Assembly: GCF_000972385.1 (NCBI RefSeq)
Contig: NZ_JXTE01000018.1
Span: 1 to 64,000 of the forward strand
Length of the DNA: 64,000 nt
DNA from: Streptomyces sp. WM6386
GTDB lineage: Bacteria > Actinomycetota > Actinomycetes > Streptomycetales > Streptomycetaceae
Direction: 5' to 3'
Part shown: in pieces, positions 25,988-32,846 of the stretch
Layout of the letters: each line of letters starts with the position of its first letter
How positions within the stretch are numbered: the first letter of the stretch is position 1
Translations under genes and position numbers: made by a program
The notes under the pieces: model-generated
Databases searched by the model: none
What the model saw: the letters and a program-made list of their open reading frames with translations, nothing else
Told to the model about the DNA's origin: nothing

Positions 25988-26560
25988 ATGAGCACACCGA
26001 GCATCGGACAGCCGCCCGGGGCTGTTGTCCGGCCGCCCGCGCAGCGTACGGAGGAGCCGTGGCTGCCCGCGGACCCGTCCGGGCACGACCTGGCCCCGCT
26101 GAGCCTGCCCGAGCTGCGCACCCTGCGCCGGGACGCCCAGCGCGACGAGGCGGACCTCAGCTATGTACGGCGGCTGCTGCAGGGCCGTATCGACATCCTG
26201 CGCGCGGAGTTGGCACGCCGCTCGCCGGCGGGGGAGGGCTCGGTCGTGGAACGCCTCTCCGAGATCCTCGCGGACGCCCCGGCCCGCCACCGCTCCTCGG
26301 CCCGCCACGTGACCCTGGGCACGCCCCACAGCGAGGAGTACCGCCGCCTGGCCGCCGAAATGCTCGCCGAGGTCGAACTCTCGGACCTCCGGGCCCGCAC
26401 CGACCTCGAACTGAACGCCGCGATGGCCCGCCTCGTCCGCTACGAGCAGCAGGTCTCCCGCCGCCGCCAGCGCCTCCAGCGCACGGCGGACGACTGCAGC
26501 GCGGAGATCGCCCGACGGTACCGGGAGGGCGAGGCGCAGGTGGACGACCTGTTGATGTGA
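25988..26560 (+). CDS. rsiG: c-di-GMP-dependent anti-sigma factor RsiG (partner of WhiG)
   Basis: RsiG holds the sporulation sigma factor WhiG inactive when loaded with c-di-GMP, delaying spore formation. The 190-residue product shows both c-di-GMP signature repeats exactly: E54-S58-R61-Q65-D69 in [16 protein letters not shown], and E153-S157-R160-Q164-D168 in [16 protein letters not shown]. The chain is otherwise helical, forming the known antiparallel coiled coil. I chose ATG at 25988 (MSTPSIGQ) with GAGG upstream; an in-frame ATG at 25949 adds 13 Arg-rich residues. Confidence 0.93.
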   Translation: MSTPSIGQPPGAVVRPPAQRTEEPWLPADPSGHDLAPLSLPELRTLRRDAQRDEADLSYVRRLLQGRIDILRAELARRSPAGEGSVVERLSEILADAPARHRSSARHVTLGTPHSEEYRRLAAEMLAEVELSDLRARTDLELNAAMARLVRYEQQVSRRRQRLQRTADDCSAEIARRYREGEAQVDDLLM

Positions 26561-26634
26561 GGAGGGGGGTCGGGTCCCTGAGGGGGCGGGAAAATCGTCG
26601 CGACAGCTCACCGTCGTAGACCTAACGTGGCTCC

Positions 26635-27894
26635 ATGACTCGCCCGCATCCCGACATCGTCATCCGTCCGATCGACGAGGACGAGATTCCCGACTGGATC
26701 CGTGCTCTGAACACCGGTTTTCTGCGCAGTCCCGGCGTCACCGAGGACGAGGTCGCGGACCGGAACAGCTACATCGAACCGTCCCGGACGCTGGGTGCCT
26801 TCGAGGGTGGGCGGTGTGTGGCGACGTTCCGGTCGTTCGACCAGCAGCTCACGGTTGTCGGTGGCGCGGCCGTTCCCGCGGATGCCGTCACGAACGTCAC
26901 TGTGACGGCCACCCACCGCCGACGCGGCATCCTGACGCGGATGATGGCCGAGGATCTCGGCGCGGCGAAGGAGCGCGGGGACGTCGTCGCCACGCTGATC
27001 GCCGCCGAGTACCCGATCTACGGCCGCTACGGCTTCGGTCCCGTCACCTGGATGACCGAGTGGACGGTGGACGTGCCCCGCGCCGGGCTGGACGCCCGTT
27101 GTTCGGGGCCCGAGGACGGCGGCCGTATCGATCTCGTGGACGGCGAGGACGTACGCAAGCTCGGCCCGGACCTGCATGAGCGCGTGCGCCGCGGCCAACC
27201 CGGTGCGGTCAGCCGTACGCAGCGATGGTGGGAGACCGAGACCGGGGTCGTACATCTGGACCGGGCCCCCTGGGTCGAGCCGTTCTTCGCCGTGTACCGC
27301 TCGGCCACCGGCGAGGTCGAGGGAATGGTGGCGTACAAGTGCGACGACCGGTGGGACGACAAGCAGCCGGCGGAGACGGCCAAGGTGAGGTGGCTGATAG
27401 CCACGACCGCGGCCGCCGAGCGCGCCCTGTGGCGGCACCTGTGCTCGATCGACTGGGTCACGAAGGTGCGGAGCGGCTGGCGCGGGCCCGACGACCTGTT
27501 GCCGTTCTTCCTGCCCGACCCGCGGGCCGCCCGCATCACCACGCACGCGGACTGGCTGTGGGTGCGGATCCTGGACGTCGTACGGGCTCTGGAGGCGCGT
27601 ACGTACGACAGGGCGGGGGCGTTGGTCCTGGAGGTCGTCGACGGGGCCGGCCTGGCCGGCGGGCGTTATCGGCTGGAGGCGGCTGAGGACGGTCGGGCGT
27701 CCTGTACGGCGACCACGCGGGGTGCCGAACTCACCCTGGATGTCGCTGACTTGGCCACCCTGTGGCTCGGCGACGAGTCCGCCGTACGGCTTGCCGCGCT
27801 CGGCCGGGTCCGGGAAGACCGAGCGGGCGCCGCCCTGGTGGCCGACGCCCTGCTGCGTACGCCCGGGCGGCCTTGGTGCCCGGACATGTTCTGA
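26635..27894 (+). CDS. Eis-like GNAT acetyltransferase
   Basis: The 419-residue protein has the enhanced-intracellular-survival architecture: an N-terminal GNAT domain with [19 protein letters not shown] (acetyl-CoA loop), a second GNAT-like part, and a C-terminal sterol-carrier-protein-like region ending [11 protein letters not shown], whose terminal carboxylate serves catalysis in known Eis enzymes. Lysine or aminoglycoside amine acetylation is the family activity; the natural substrate is unknown. Start ATG at 26635. It is the last core gene before the dev region. Confidence 0.88.
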   Translation: MTRPHPDIVIRPIDEDEIPDWIRALNTGFLRSPGVTEDEVADRNSYIEPSRTLGAFEGGRCVATFRSFDQQLTVVGGAAVPADAVTNVTVTATHRRRGILTRMMAEDLGAAKERGDVVATLIAAEYPIYGRYGFGPVTWMTEWTVDVPRAGLDARCSGPEDGGRIDLVDGEDVRKLGPDLHERVRRGQPGAVSRTQRWWETETGVVHLDRAPWVEPFFAVYRSATGEVEGMVAYKCDDRWDDKQPAETAKVRWLIATTAAAERALWRHLCSIDWVTKVRSGWRGPDDLLPFFLPDPRAARITTHADWLWVRILDVVRALEARTYDRAGALVLEVVDGAGLAGGRYRLEAAEDGRASCTATTRGAELTLDVADLATLWLGDESAVRLAALGRVREDRAGAALVADALLRTPGRPWCPDMF

Positions 27895-27952
27895 GGTCTC
27901 CTTCCCGTCGGGGACAGGACTGATCCGTAGCCGTAGCTCTTGCTGTTGTTGC

Positions 27953-28009
27953 TGTGGAGTTGTGGCTGTGCGCAGCGGTGTTCAGTTGTCGATGTGGAGT
28001 TGTGGCTGT
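27953..28009. repeat. Two direct copies of a 17-bp sequence
   Basis: TGTGGAGTTGTGGCTGT occurs at 27953-27969 and 27993-28009, a 40-base period, in the gap between the acetyltransferase and the first small membrane gene. No gene is visible in the gap. Confidence 0.85.
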
Positions 28010-28084
28010 ACTGACCGACCAGGCTCTCGGCTCCCCTCCGGAAGAGAGCCCGGTCGGCCGACTGCGCGGACTTGGGCGGTCCGG

Positions 28085-28267
28085 TCAGCCGGACTGGGCG
28101 AGCAGCATCACGAGGATCGCCGCTCCGATGCCGCCGACCATGGTGTTCTTTGCCTTGATGCCGACGGTGAGAAGGACGAAGGCGATGATGCCCATCGGCC
28201 CCCACTTCCACTGGATGAGCTGCTCGAATCCGATGGCGAGGGCGGCGATGGCGATGGCGAACGGCAT
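28085..28267 (-). CDS. Two-helix small membrane protein divergent from devE-like gene
   Basis: 60 residues, MPFAIAIAALAIGFEQLIQW..., with two hydrophobic segments around a conserved centre EQLIQWKWGPMGI then LLTVGIKAK. AGGGGGG precedes the ATG. It is clearly homologous to the divergent protein at 29378-29566 (EQTVQWKYGATGI, LLTIGVRAK) and more distantly to 31380-31571. Each faces a DevA-family regulator, so a regulatory or membrane-partner role is inferred. I know of no assigned function. Confidence 0.8.
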   Translation of the reverse strand: MPFAIAIAALAIGFEQLIQWKWGPMGIIAFVLLTVGIKAKNTMVGGIGAAILVMLLAQSG

Positions 28268-28332
28268 GACGATCCCCCCTGAACGAAGTCCCTGTTTGGC
28301 GCCAACCCCTTGGAAGCTTGACCATGTTGTGC

Positions 28333-28349
28333 AAGTTGGCGACCAACTT
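28333..28349. promoter_or_regulatory. Candidate operator between small membrane gene and devE-like gene
   Basis: AAGTTGG-CGA-CCAACTT, a perfect 7-bp inverted repeat. The same half-sites AAGTTGG/CCAACTT recur in the palindrome at 29665-29684 in the next divergent region, which suggests a common GntR operator. A second palindrome TTGGCGCCAA lies at 28296-28305. Confidence 0.6.
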
Positions 28350-28435
28350 CACTGTACTTATCTCCGCTTGGATGCGTCTCATAACCACCTTCCCTCGAAC
28401 TGCCCAAAGATGGCGAGAAGTTGTAGTGTTTGGTC

Positions 28436-29338
28436 GTGGACCCGAAACACGCCTCCGTCAATGGACGGGAGAGGTCACAGCGGCCACACACATCACATCG
28501 TGACGTGGCCGACGAGCTGCGTTCCCGGATCCGGTCCGGTGAGCTGCGGCCGGGTCAGCGCATGCCCACCCAGGCCAGGCTGGCCGACGAGTTCGGAGTG
28601 GAGCGCGGGGCGGTACGACAGGCCCTGCGCATCCTGCAGTCCGAGCAACTGCTCACCAACGTGTCCAAGGGCAGCCCCGCGACCGTCGCCCCCGACCTCG
28701 GCAGGGCGCTGACCGGCCCCGGAGCCCCGCCGCAGCCCACGATGGTGGGCCTCGCCCCGCGGATAGCCGCCGCCTTCGCGACCCCGCACGTGGAGATCGA
28801 CGCGCTCTGCCTGACCTCGGTCTCCTTCAACCTCGCCCTCGGCGAACCACTGCGCCAGATTCACGCCGGACAGCTGAAACCGGCCAAGATCGACGTCCGC
28901 GTACTGCTGCCGAGTCGCGACATCGACCTCGCCTTCCCGGCCCCGGTCGACGCCTCGGTGGACGGCCGGCTCCAGCGCCACTGGCTGGCGCATCGCAACG
29001 CCCAGGGTCATGTGCTGCGCCACAACCTGCTGGCCCTGCGCGCCACGCACGGCATCGACGTCCAGGTCACCTTCCGCGCGCTGCCCTTCACCCCGCCGGT
29101 GAAGCTGTACCTGCTCAACAACACGGAAGCCCTGTTCGCCTACTACACCCTGACCCAGCGCGAGGAGCAGGTCGACCACGAGTTCCTGCAGATGTACGAC
29201 GCCGAGGGCACCCAGTCGATGCTGTTCGCCTTCGAGCAGGGCGCCGGCCTGCGGGACACCACCTTCGTCGAGCAGTCCCACCTGTGGTTCAACGCACTGT
29301 GGGAGACGATCAGTTCGGAGCTGACGCTCACGAGCTGA
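28436..29338 (+). CDS. devE: DevE-like GntR-family regulator
   Basis: The 300-residue regulator has an N-terminal GntR winged helix (DVADELRSRIRSGELRPGQR, then PTQARLADEFGVERGAVRQA) and a ~200-residue C-terminal domain unlike FadR or UTRA types, with KIDVRVLLPSRDIDLAFP, VTFRALPFTPPVKLYLLN and SHLWFNALWETISS. It is paralogous to devA 1.3 kb downstream. In S. coelicolor, DevE and DevA are GntR paralogues with different roles in development. The GTG at 28436 follows TAGTGT by six bases, suggesting a leaderless mRNA. Assignment as devE rests on position and paralogy. Confidence 0.8.
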   Translation: MDPKHASVNGRERSQRPHTSHRDVADELRSRIRSGELRPGQRMPTQARLADEFGVERGAVRQALRILQSEQLLTNVSKGSPATVAPDLGRALTGPGAPPQPTMVGLAPRIAAAFATPHVEIDALCLTSVSFNLALGEPLRQIHAGQLKPAKIDVRVLLPSRDIDLAFPAPVDASVDGRLQRHWLAHRNAQGHVLRHNLLALRATHGIDVQVTFRALPFTPPVKLYLLNNTEALFAYYTLTQREEQVDHEFLQMYDAEGTQSMLFAFEQGAGLRDTTFVEQSHLWFNALWETISSELTLTS

Positions 29339-29377
29339 AGGTCTCCCACAGTGGCGGATCCGGGCGTTGCCTGTCTG

Positions 29378-29566
29378 TCATAGGGCGGGCCCCGCGACCA
29401 GCAGGGCGAGCACGACGGCGCCGATGGAGCTCAGGGCCGGGCTCTTGGCCCTGACGCCGATGGTGAGCAGCAGCAGACCGACGATGCCGGTGGCGCCGTA
29501 CTTCCACTGAACGGTCTGCTCGATGCCGGTGACGAGGAGGGCGGAGAGGAGGTAGAGAGCTGGCAC
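29378..29566 (-). CDS. Two-helix small membrane protein divergent from devA
   Basis: 62 residues from the GTG at 29566 (VPALYLLSALLVTGIEQTVQ...), preceded by AAGGGGGAA. It has two hydrophobic helices around WKYGATGI and the loop TIGVRAKSPALSS. It is a paralogue of the 28085-28267 protein with the same EQ..QWK(W/Y)G..GI core. It lies between devE and devA, divergent from devA across a 20-bp palindrome, so the pair could share control. Function unknown. Confidence 0.78.
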   Translation of the reverse strand: MPALYLLSALLVTGIEQTVQWKYGATGIVGLLLLTIGVRAKSPALSSIGAVVLALLVAGPAL

Positions 29567-29664
29567 GGTGTTCCCCCTTCGGGCGTGAGGCGGGCATCCG
29601 GGACGGTCGGATGTGCGGGGGGTTGGATGTGCGGGGGGTTGGGCAACAAGGAGGCAAAACTTCC

Positions 29665-29684
29665 GCCAACTTGGCCAAGTTGGC
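29665..29684. promoter_or_regulatory. Perfect 20-bp palindrome in the devA divergent promoter region
   Basis: GCCAACTTGGCCAAGTTGGC is perfectly self-complementary and contains the CCAACTT/AAGTTGG half-sites also present before devE. It lies 96 bases from the devA start and 99 from the small membrane gene, suited to control both. DevA is reported to repress its own gene, so this is the likely operator. Confidence 0.68.
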
Positions 29685-29779
29685 AACCATCTCAGTATTA
29701 GTTGTCCCCACTTGGCCCGTAGTCCGAAACAACTTCCAAACAACTCCCCATAGATGGATCGGAGTTGTAGCGTTTGGTC

Positions 29780-30652
29780 GTGACCCAGGAGAACGTTGCA
29801 GTGAACGGCAGCAGAAGGCTCTCGCCCCAGGAGATCGCCGACATCCTGCGGGAACGTATTCGCGCAGGAGACCTCAAGGCGGGAGACCGCCTGCCCACCC
29901 AGGCCGAGTTGGCAGAGGAGTTCAACGTCGAGCGCGGCGCCGTCCGCCAGGCCCTGCGCGCCCTCCAGGAGGACGGGCTGCTCAGCAATGTGAGCAAGGG
30001 GAGCCCGCCGAGGATCGCGGAGCCGGCACCGGTCCGGGGGGCGCCGCAGCCGACGATGGTGGGGCTGGCGCCGCGGCTGGCGGAGGCCTTCTCGGCGAAG
30101 CACGTGCGCGTGGACGTCGTGAGTCACACCTCCGAGACCCTGATGCTGGCCCTCGGCGATTCACTCCGCCGGATCCACGAGGGCAGGATTCACCCCGAGT
30201 CGATCAACTTTCGCGTCCTGCTGCCGTCCCGGGACATCAACCTCGCCTTCCCGGTACTGATCGACCAGGACGGCGAGGAGAACCCGGTCCACGAGCGTTG
30301 GCTGGAGATGCGCAATGCTCAGGCCCACGTCCTCAAGTACAACCTCAACGCCGTCCGCTCCACCCACGGCATCGACGTCCAAGTCACCTTCCGCGCCCTG
30401 CCGTTCACCCCGCCGGTGAAGATGTACCTTCTCAACAGTGATGAAGTGCTGCTCGGCTACTACATGCTCGAACGGCGCGAGGAGGAGTACGAGAGCCAGA
30501 CCCTGGAGATGTACGACGTCCTGGGCTCCCGCTCCGTCCTCTTCTCCTTCGTGAAGGCGGCGAGCCAGCGCGATGCGGCGTTCGTGGAGGAATCCCAGAA
30601 GTGGTTCGACGCCCTCTGGGAAACCATCACGACGGACCTGACACTCTCCTAG
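29780..30652 (+). CDS. devA: DevA GntR-family developmental regulator
   Basis: DevA is required for normal aerial hyphae and spore septation in S. coelicolor. The 290-residue product has a GntR winged helix (EIADILRERIRAGDLKAGDR; AEEFNVERGAVRQALRALQE) and the DevA-type C-terminal domain: HTSETLMLALGDSLRRIHEG, INFRVLLPSRDINLAFP, VTFRALPFTPPVKMYLLN, SQKWFDALWETIT. The ligand is unknown. GTG at 29780 is six bases after TAGCGT, so the mRNA is probably leaderless; an internal GTG at 29801 has CAGGAG upstream and is an alternative. The stop overlaps the devB start by one base. Confidence 0.87.
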   Translation: MTQENVAVNGSRRLSPQEIADILRERIRAGDLKAGDRLPTQAELAEEFNVERGAVRQALRALQEDGLLSNVSKGSPPRIAEPAPVRGAPQPTMVGLAPRLAEAFSAKHVRVDVVSHTSETLMLALGDSLRRIHEGRIHPESINFRVLLPSRDINLAFPVLIDQDGEENPVHERWLEMRNAQAHVLKYNLNAVRSTHGIDVQVTFRALPFTPPVKMYLLNSDEVLLGYYMLERREEEYESQTLEMYDVLGSRSVLFSFVKAASQRDAAFVEESQKWFDALWETITTDLTLS

Positions 30653-31389
30653 TGACCCCTGATACGACGCAGACTGAAGCGGTGACAGCAGAACTCGAGG
30701 AACTCCGCGACCTGATCACCCACGCCCGAGTCGTCCTGTGGGACTTCGACGGCCCGATCTGCCGCCTGTTCGCCGGGCACACGGCGGACGGGGTGGCGAG
30801 GGGGCTGGTCGAGTGGCTGGAGAGCCGTGGCCTGCACGGCCTGGTGACGGAGGACGAACGGGAGTCCCTCGACCCTCATGTCGTCCTGCGCGCCGTGGAC
30901 GGCCGGCACCCCGGCAGTGACCTGGTCGCGGAGCTGGAGGAACGTCTCACCCAGGAGGAACTGCGTGCCGCGTCCTCCGCGATGCCGACGGCGTACGCGG
31001 ACCCGCTCATACGCACCTGGACGGCGATCGGCTCCCGTCTGGCCATAGCGACGAACAACTCCCCCAGGGTCGTCCGCAGATACCTTTCCTCCCGGGGCCT
31101 GATCTCCTGCTTCACCCCCCACATCTACGGCCGCACCGAGGACCTCCACCGCCTCAAGCCCGACCCGCACTGCCTGAACCGCGCCCTGAACGCGATGGGC
31201 GCGGCCCCCTCGGCCGCCCTGATGATCGGCGACACCCCCTCCGACTACGAGGCCGCCCAGAGCGCGGGCGTCCCTTTCCTGGGCTACGCGCGTAACGAGC
31301 GCAAGGAGAAGCTGTTGCGGGATGCGGGGGCCGCGGTGGTGGTGAACTCGCTGGCGGTGGTGCGGGCCGTGGTTCTGGATCAGGCCTGA
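30652..31389 (+). CDS. devB: DevB HAD-superfamily phosphatase/hydrolase
   Basis: The 245-residue enzyme shows all four HAD motifs: I, VVLWDFDGPICR (D31, D33); II, LAIATNNSP; III, lysine in RLKPDPHCLN; IV, MIGDTPSDYEAAQ. A helical cap lies between I and II. It is transcribed with devA (TAGTG overlap), as known for S. coelicolor devAB. The substrate is unknown; it could act on the metabolite sensed by the DevA-type domain, or reverse a phosphorylation by the kinase-like protein 1.5 kb downstream (inference). A GTG at 30682 is an alternative start. Confidence 0.87.
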   Translation: MTPDTTQTEAVTAELEELRDLITHARVVLWDFDGPICRLFAGHTADGVARGLVEWLESRGLHGLVTEDERESLDPHVVLRAVDGRHPGSDLVAELEERLTQEELRAASSAMPTAYADPLIRTWTAIGSRLAIATNNSPRVVRRYLSSRGLISCFTPHIYGRTEDLHRLKPDPHCLNRALNAMGAAPSAALMIGDTPSDYEAAQSAGVPFLGYARNERKEKLLRDAGAAVVVNSLAVVRAVVLDQA

Positions 31390-31571
31390 GTCATCAGCGC
31401 CACGAACACCACCGCTGCCCAAGCGGCCAGATCGTACCGTCGCGCCCGTATGCCGATGCCGATCAGCAACAGGACCAGCACGCCGACGGAGCCGAGCTGA
31501 GCCTGTGCCTGCCTGCTCAGGGCGAGCTCGCCGAGTCCCCTGAGGACCTGGATCAGGAGCATTCCAGCCAC
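31380..31571 (-). CDS. Third small membrane protein, divergent from third DevA-like gene
   Basis: 63 residues, MAGMLLIQVLRGLGELALSR..., with hydrophobic helices around SVGVLVLLLIGIGIRARRYD and LAAWAAVVFVALM. The GVL..LLIGIGIRA core matches the position of LLTVGIKAK and LLTIGVRAK in the other two small proteins, but the EQ..QWK motif is lost. Its 3' end overlaps devB by 10 bases, tail to tail. Function unknown. Confidence 0.72.
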   Translation of the reverse strand: MAGMLLIQVLRGLGELALSRQAQAQLGSVGVLVLLLIGIGIRARRYDLAAWAAVVFVALMTQA

Positions 31572-31608
31572 CTACCTTCCACTTGAGGCACCAACGCCCC
31601 AACTGGCC

Positions 31609-31620
31609 TTCCAATTGGAA
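31609..31620. promoter_or_regulatory. Palindrome in the third divergent region
   Basis: TTCCAATTGGAA is a perfect 12-bp palindrome, preceded by CCAACTGG at 31599-31606. The related CCAA(C/T)T half-sites suggest an operator like those of the devE and devA regions but with changed specificity. Confidence 0.5.
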
Positions 31621-31736
31621 TGATTGGCTTGGAAACGGTCTGCCCTGCCGTAATGATCCCTTAACCAACGGTCCAATATGACTGCGCAGTTGGGCGATCC
31701 GGTTTGAGGGTGGACGGAAAGCGGTACGGTCGAACT

Positions 31737-32609
31737 GTGGATACACAGCAGGCCAGTGGTGGCGGCAAGGAGTTCGAGCGAGTCGCGGGTGAGTTGCGCG
31801 CGCGCATGACGGACGGCACCTATCCGGTGGACTCGCTTCTTCCGCCGCAGCGTGAACTGGCCGAGGCCTTCCGGGTCTCCCGTGACACCGTTCAGAAGGT
31901 GCTCAAGGAACTGAAGAGCGAAGGCTGGATCGAGTCGCGCCAGGGCAGTGGATCGCGGGTGGTCAAGACCCAGCGCGTCCAGTCGTCGGCGCCCAAAGCG
32001 ACCAGGCTGCGGCGTGGCACAACGCTGGGTCCCCTCATAAGCGAAGCGTTTGAACAGCCCCAAGTCACCCTGGACGTCTATACATTGACGTCCGAGTCCC
32101 TGGACGCGCATATGCGACTCCAGGCTGAGCGGATCCGGGCCGGCTTCATCCACCCCGAACGTATCGCCCTGCGTATGTTGCTTCCGTCCACGTCGTTGCC
32201 CCTGCCCTACCCGAGGGCCGTGGACGACCGTGAAAGCCCTCGCCTGACGGACCGTCTGCACACCATCACAGAACGGCACACCAGTTCGTTGCGGTCGGTG
32301 CTGAGGGAGTTGGAGGCGGAGAAGCTGGTGCCGTCCGTCGACGTGCAGGTACGCCACGCGCCGCTGACACCCACTTTCAAGCTGTACCTGCTCAACGGCA
32401 TCGAAGTACTGCACGGCCTGTACACGGTCATCGAGCGTCAGATAGTGACCGACGGCGGCGAGGCGATACCCGCTCTCGACGTCCTGGGGCTCGGCGCGAC
32501 ACTGACCCACCACGTGAAGGACGGCGACCCGGACTCGCCCGGCTCCGTCTTCGTGGACACCATGCGGGACTGGTTCGAATCGGTCTGGACGCGGCTCTCA
32601 GAGTCGTAA
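31737..32609 (+). CDS. Third DevA-family GntR regulator
   Basis: The 290-residue product from GTG at 31737 (VDTQQASGGGKEFERVAGEL) has a GntR winged helix (YPVDSLLPPQRELAEAFRVS, then RDTVQKVLKELKSEGWIESR) and the DevA-type C-terminal domain: YTLTSESLDAHMRLQAERIR, RIALRMLLPSTSLPLPYPR, VDVQVRHAPLTPTFKLYLLN, MRDWFESVWTRLSES. It is more divergent than DevA and DevE are from each other. TACGGT lies six bases before the GTG, the same leaderless layout. It is followed by a double-kinase gene rather than a HAD gene. Confidence 0.82.
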   Translation: MDTQQASGGGKEFERVAGELRARMTDGTYPVDSLLPPQRELAEAFRVSRDTVQKVLKELKSEGWIESRQGSGSRVVKTQRVQSSAPKATRLRRGTTLGPLISEAFEQPQVTLDVYTLTSESLDAHMRLQAERIRAGFIHPERIALRMLLPSTSLPLPYPRAVDDRESPRLTDRLHTITERHTSSLRSVLRELEAEKLVPSVDVQVRHAPLTPTFKLYLLNGIEVLHGLYTVIERQIVTDGGEAIPALDVLGLGATLTHHVKDGDPDSPGSVFVDTMRDWFESVWTRLSES

Positions 32610-32846
32610 CACGACGGTGTCCGGAGAGCACTCATGGGTGCGTTAACATTCCCGGACCGCCTGAGCAACCGCTCTGTTCCGCGCGTATAGAGAAGGCGAA
32701 CACGCCAATCTCGAACGACCTGACTAAGAAGAGTGACAAACCTACCCGTTCTGGCTACTCGAGCTTGACTCTGGTCGTGGCTGGTAGAACCGGCATCTAG
32801 GGTTTCCCTTACTTCCGTGTCTTGCGCGAGTCATCCGGAGCGGCCC

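Noticed and set aside
27953..28009. Short CRISPR-like direct repeat
   Set aside because: Only two 17-bp copies without further units or cas genes; a simple duplication.
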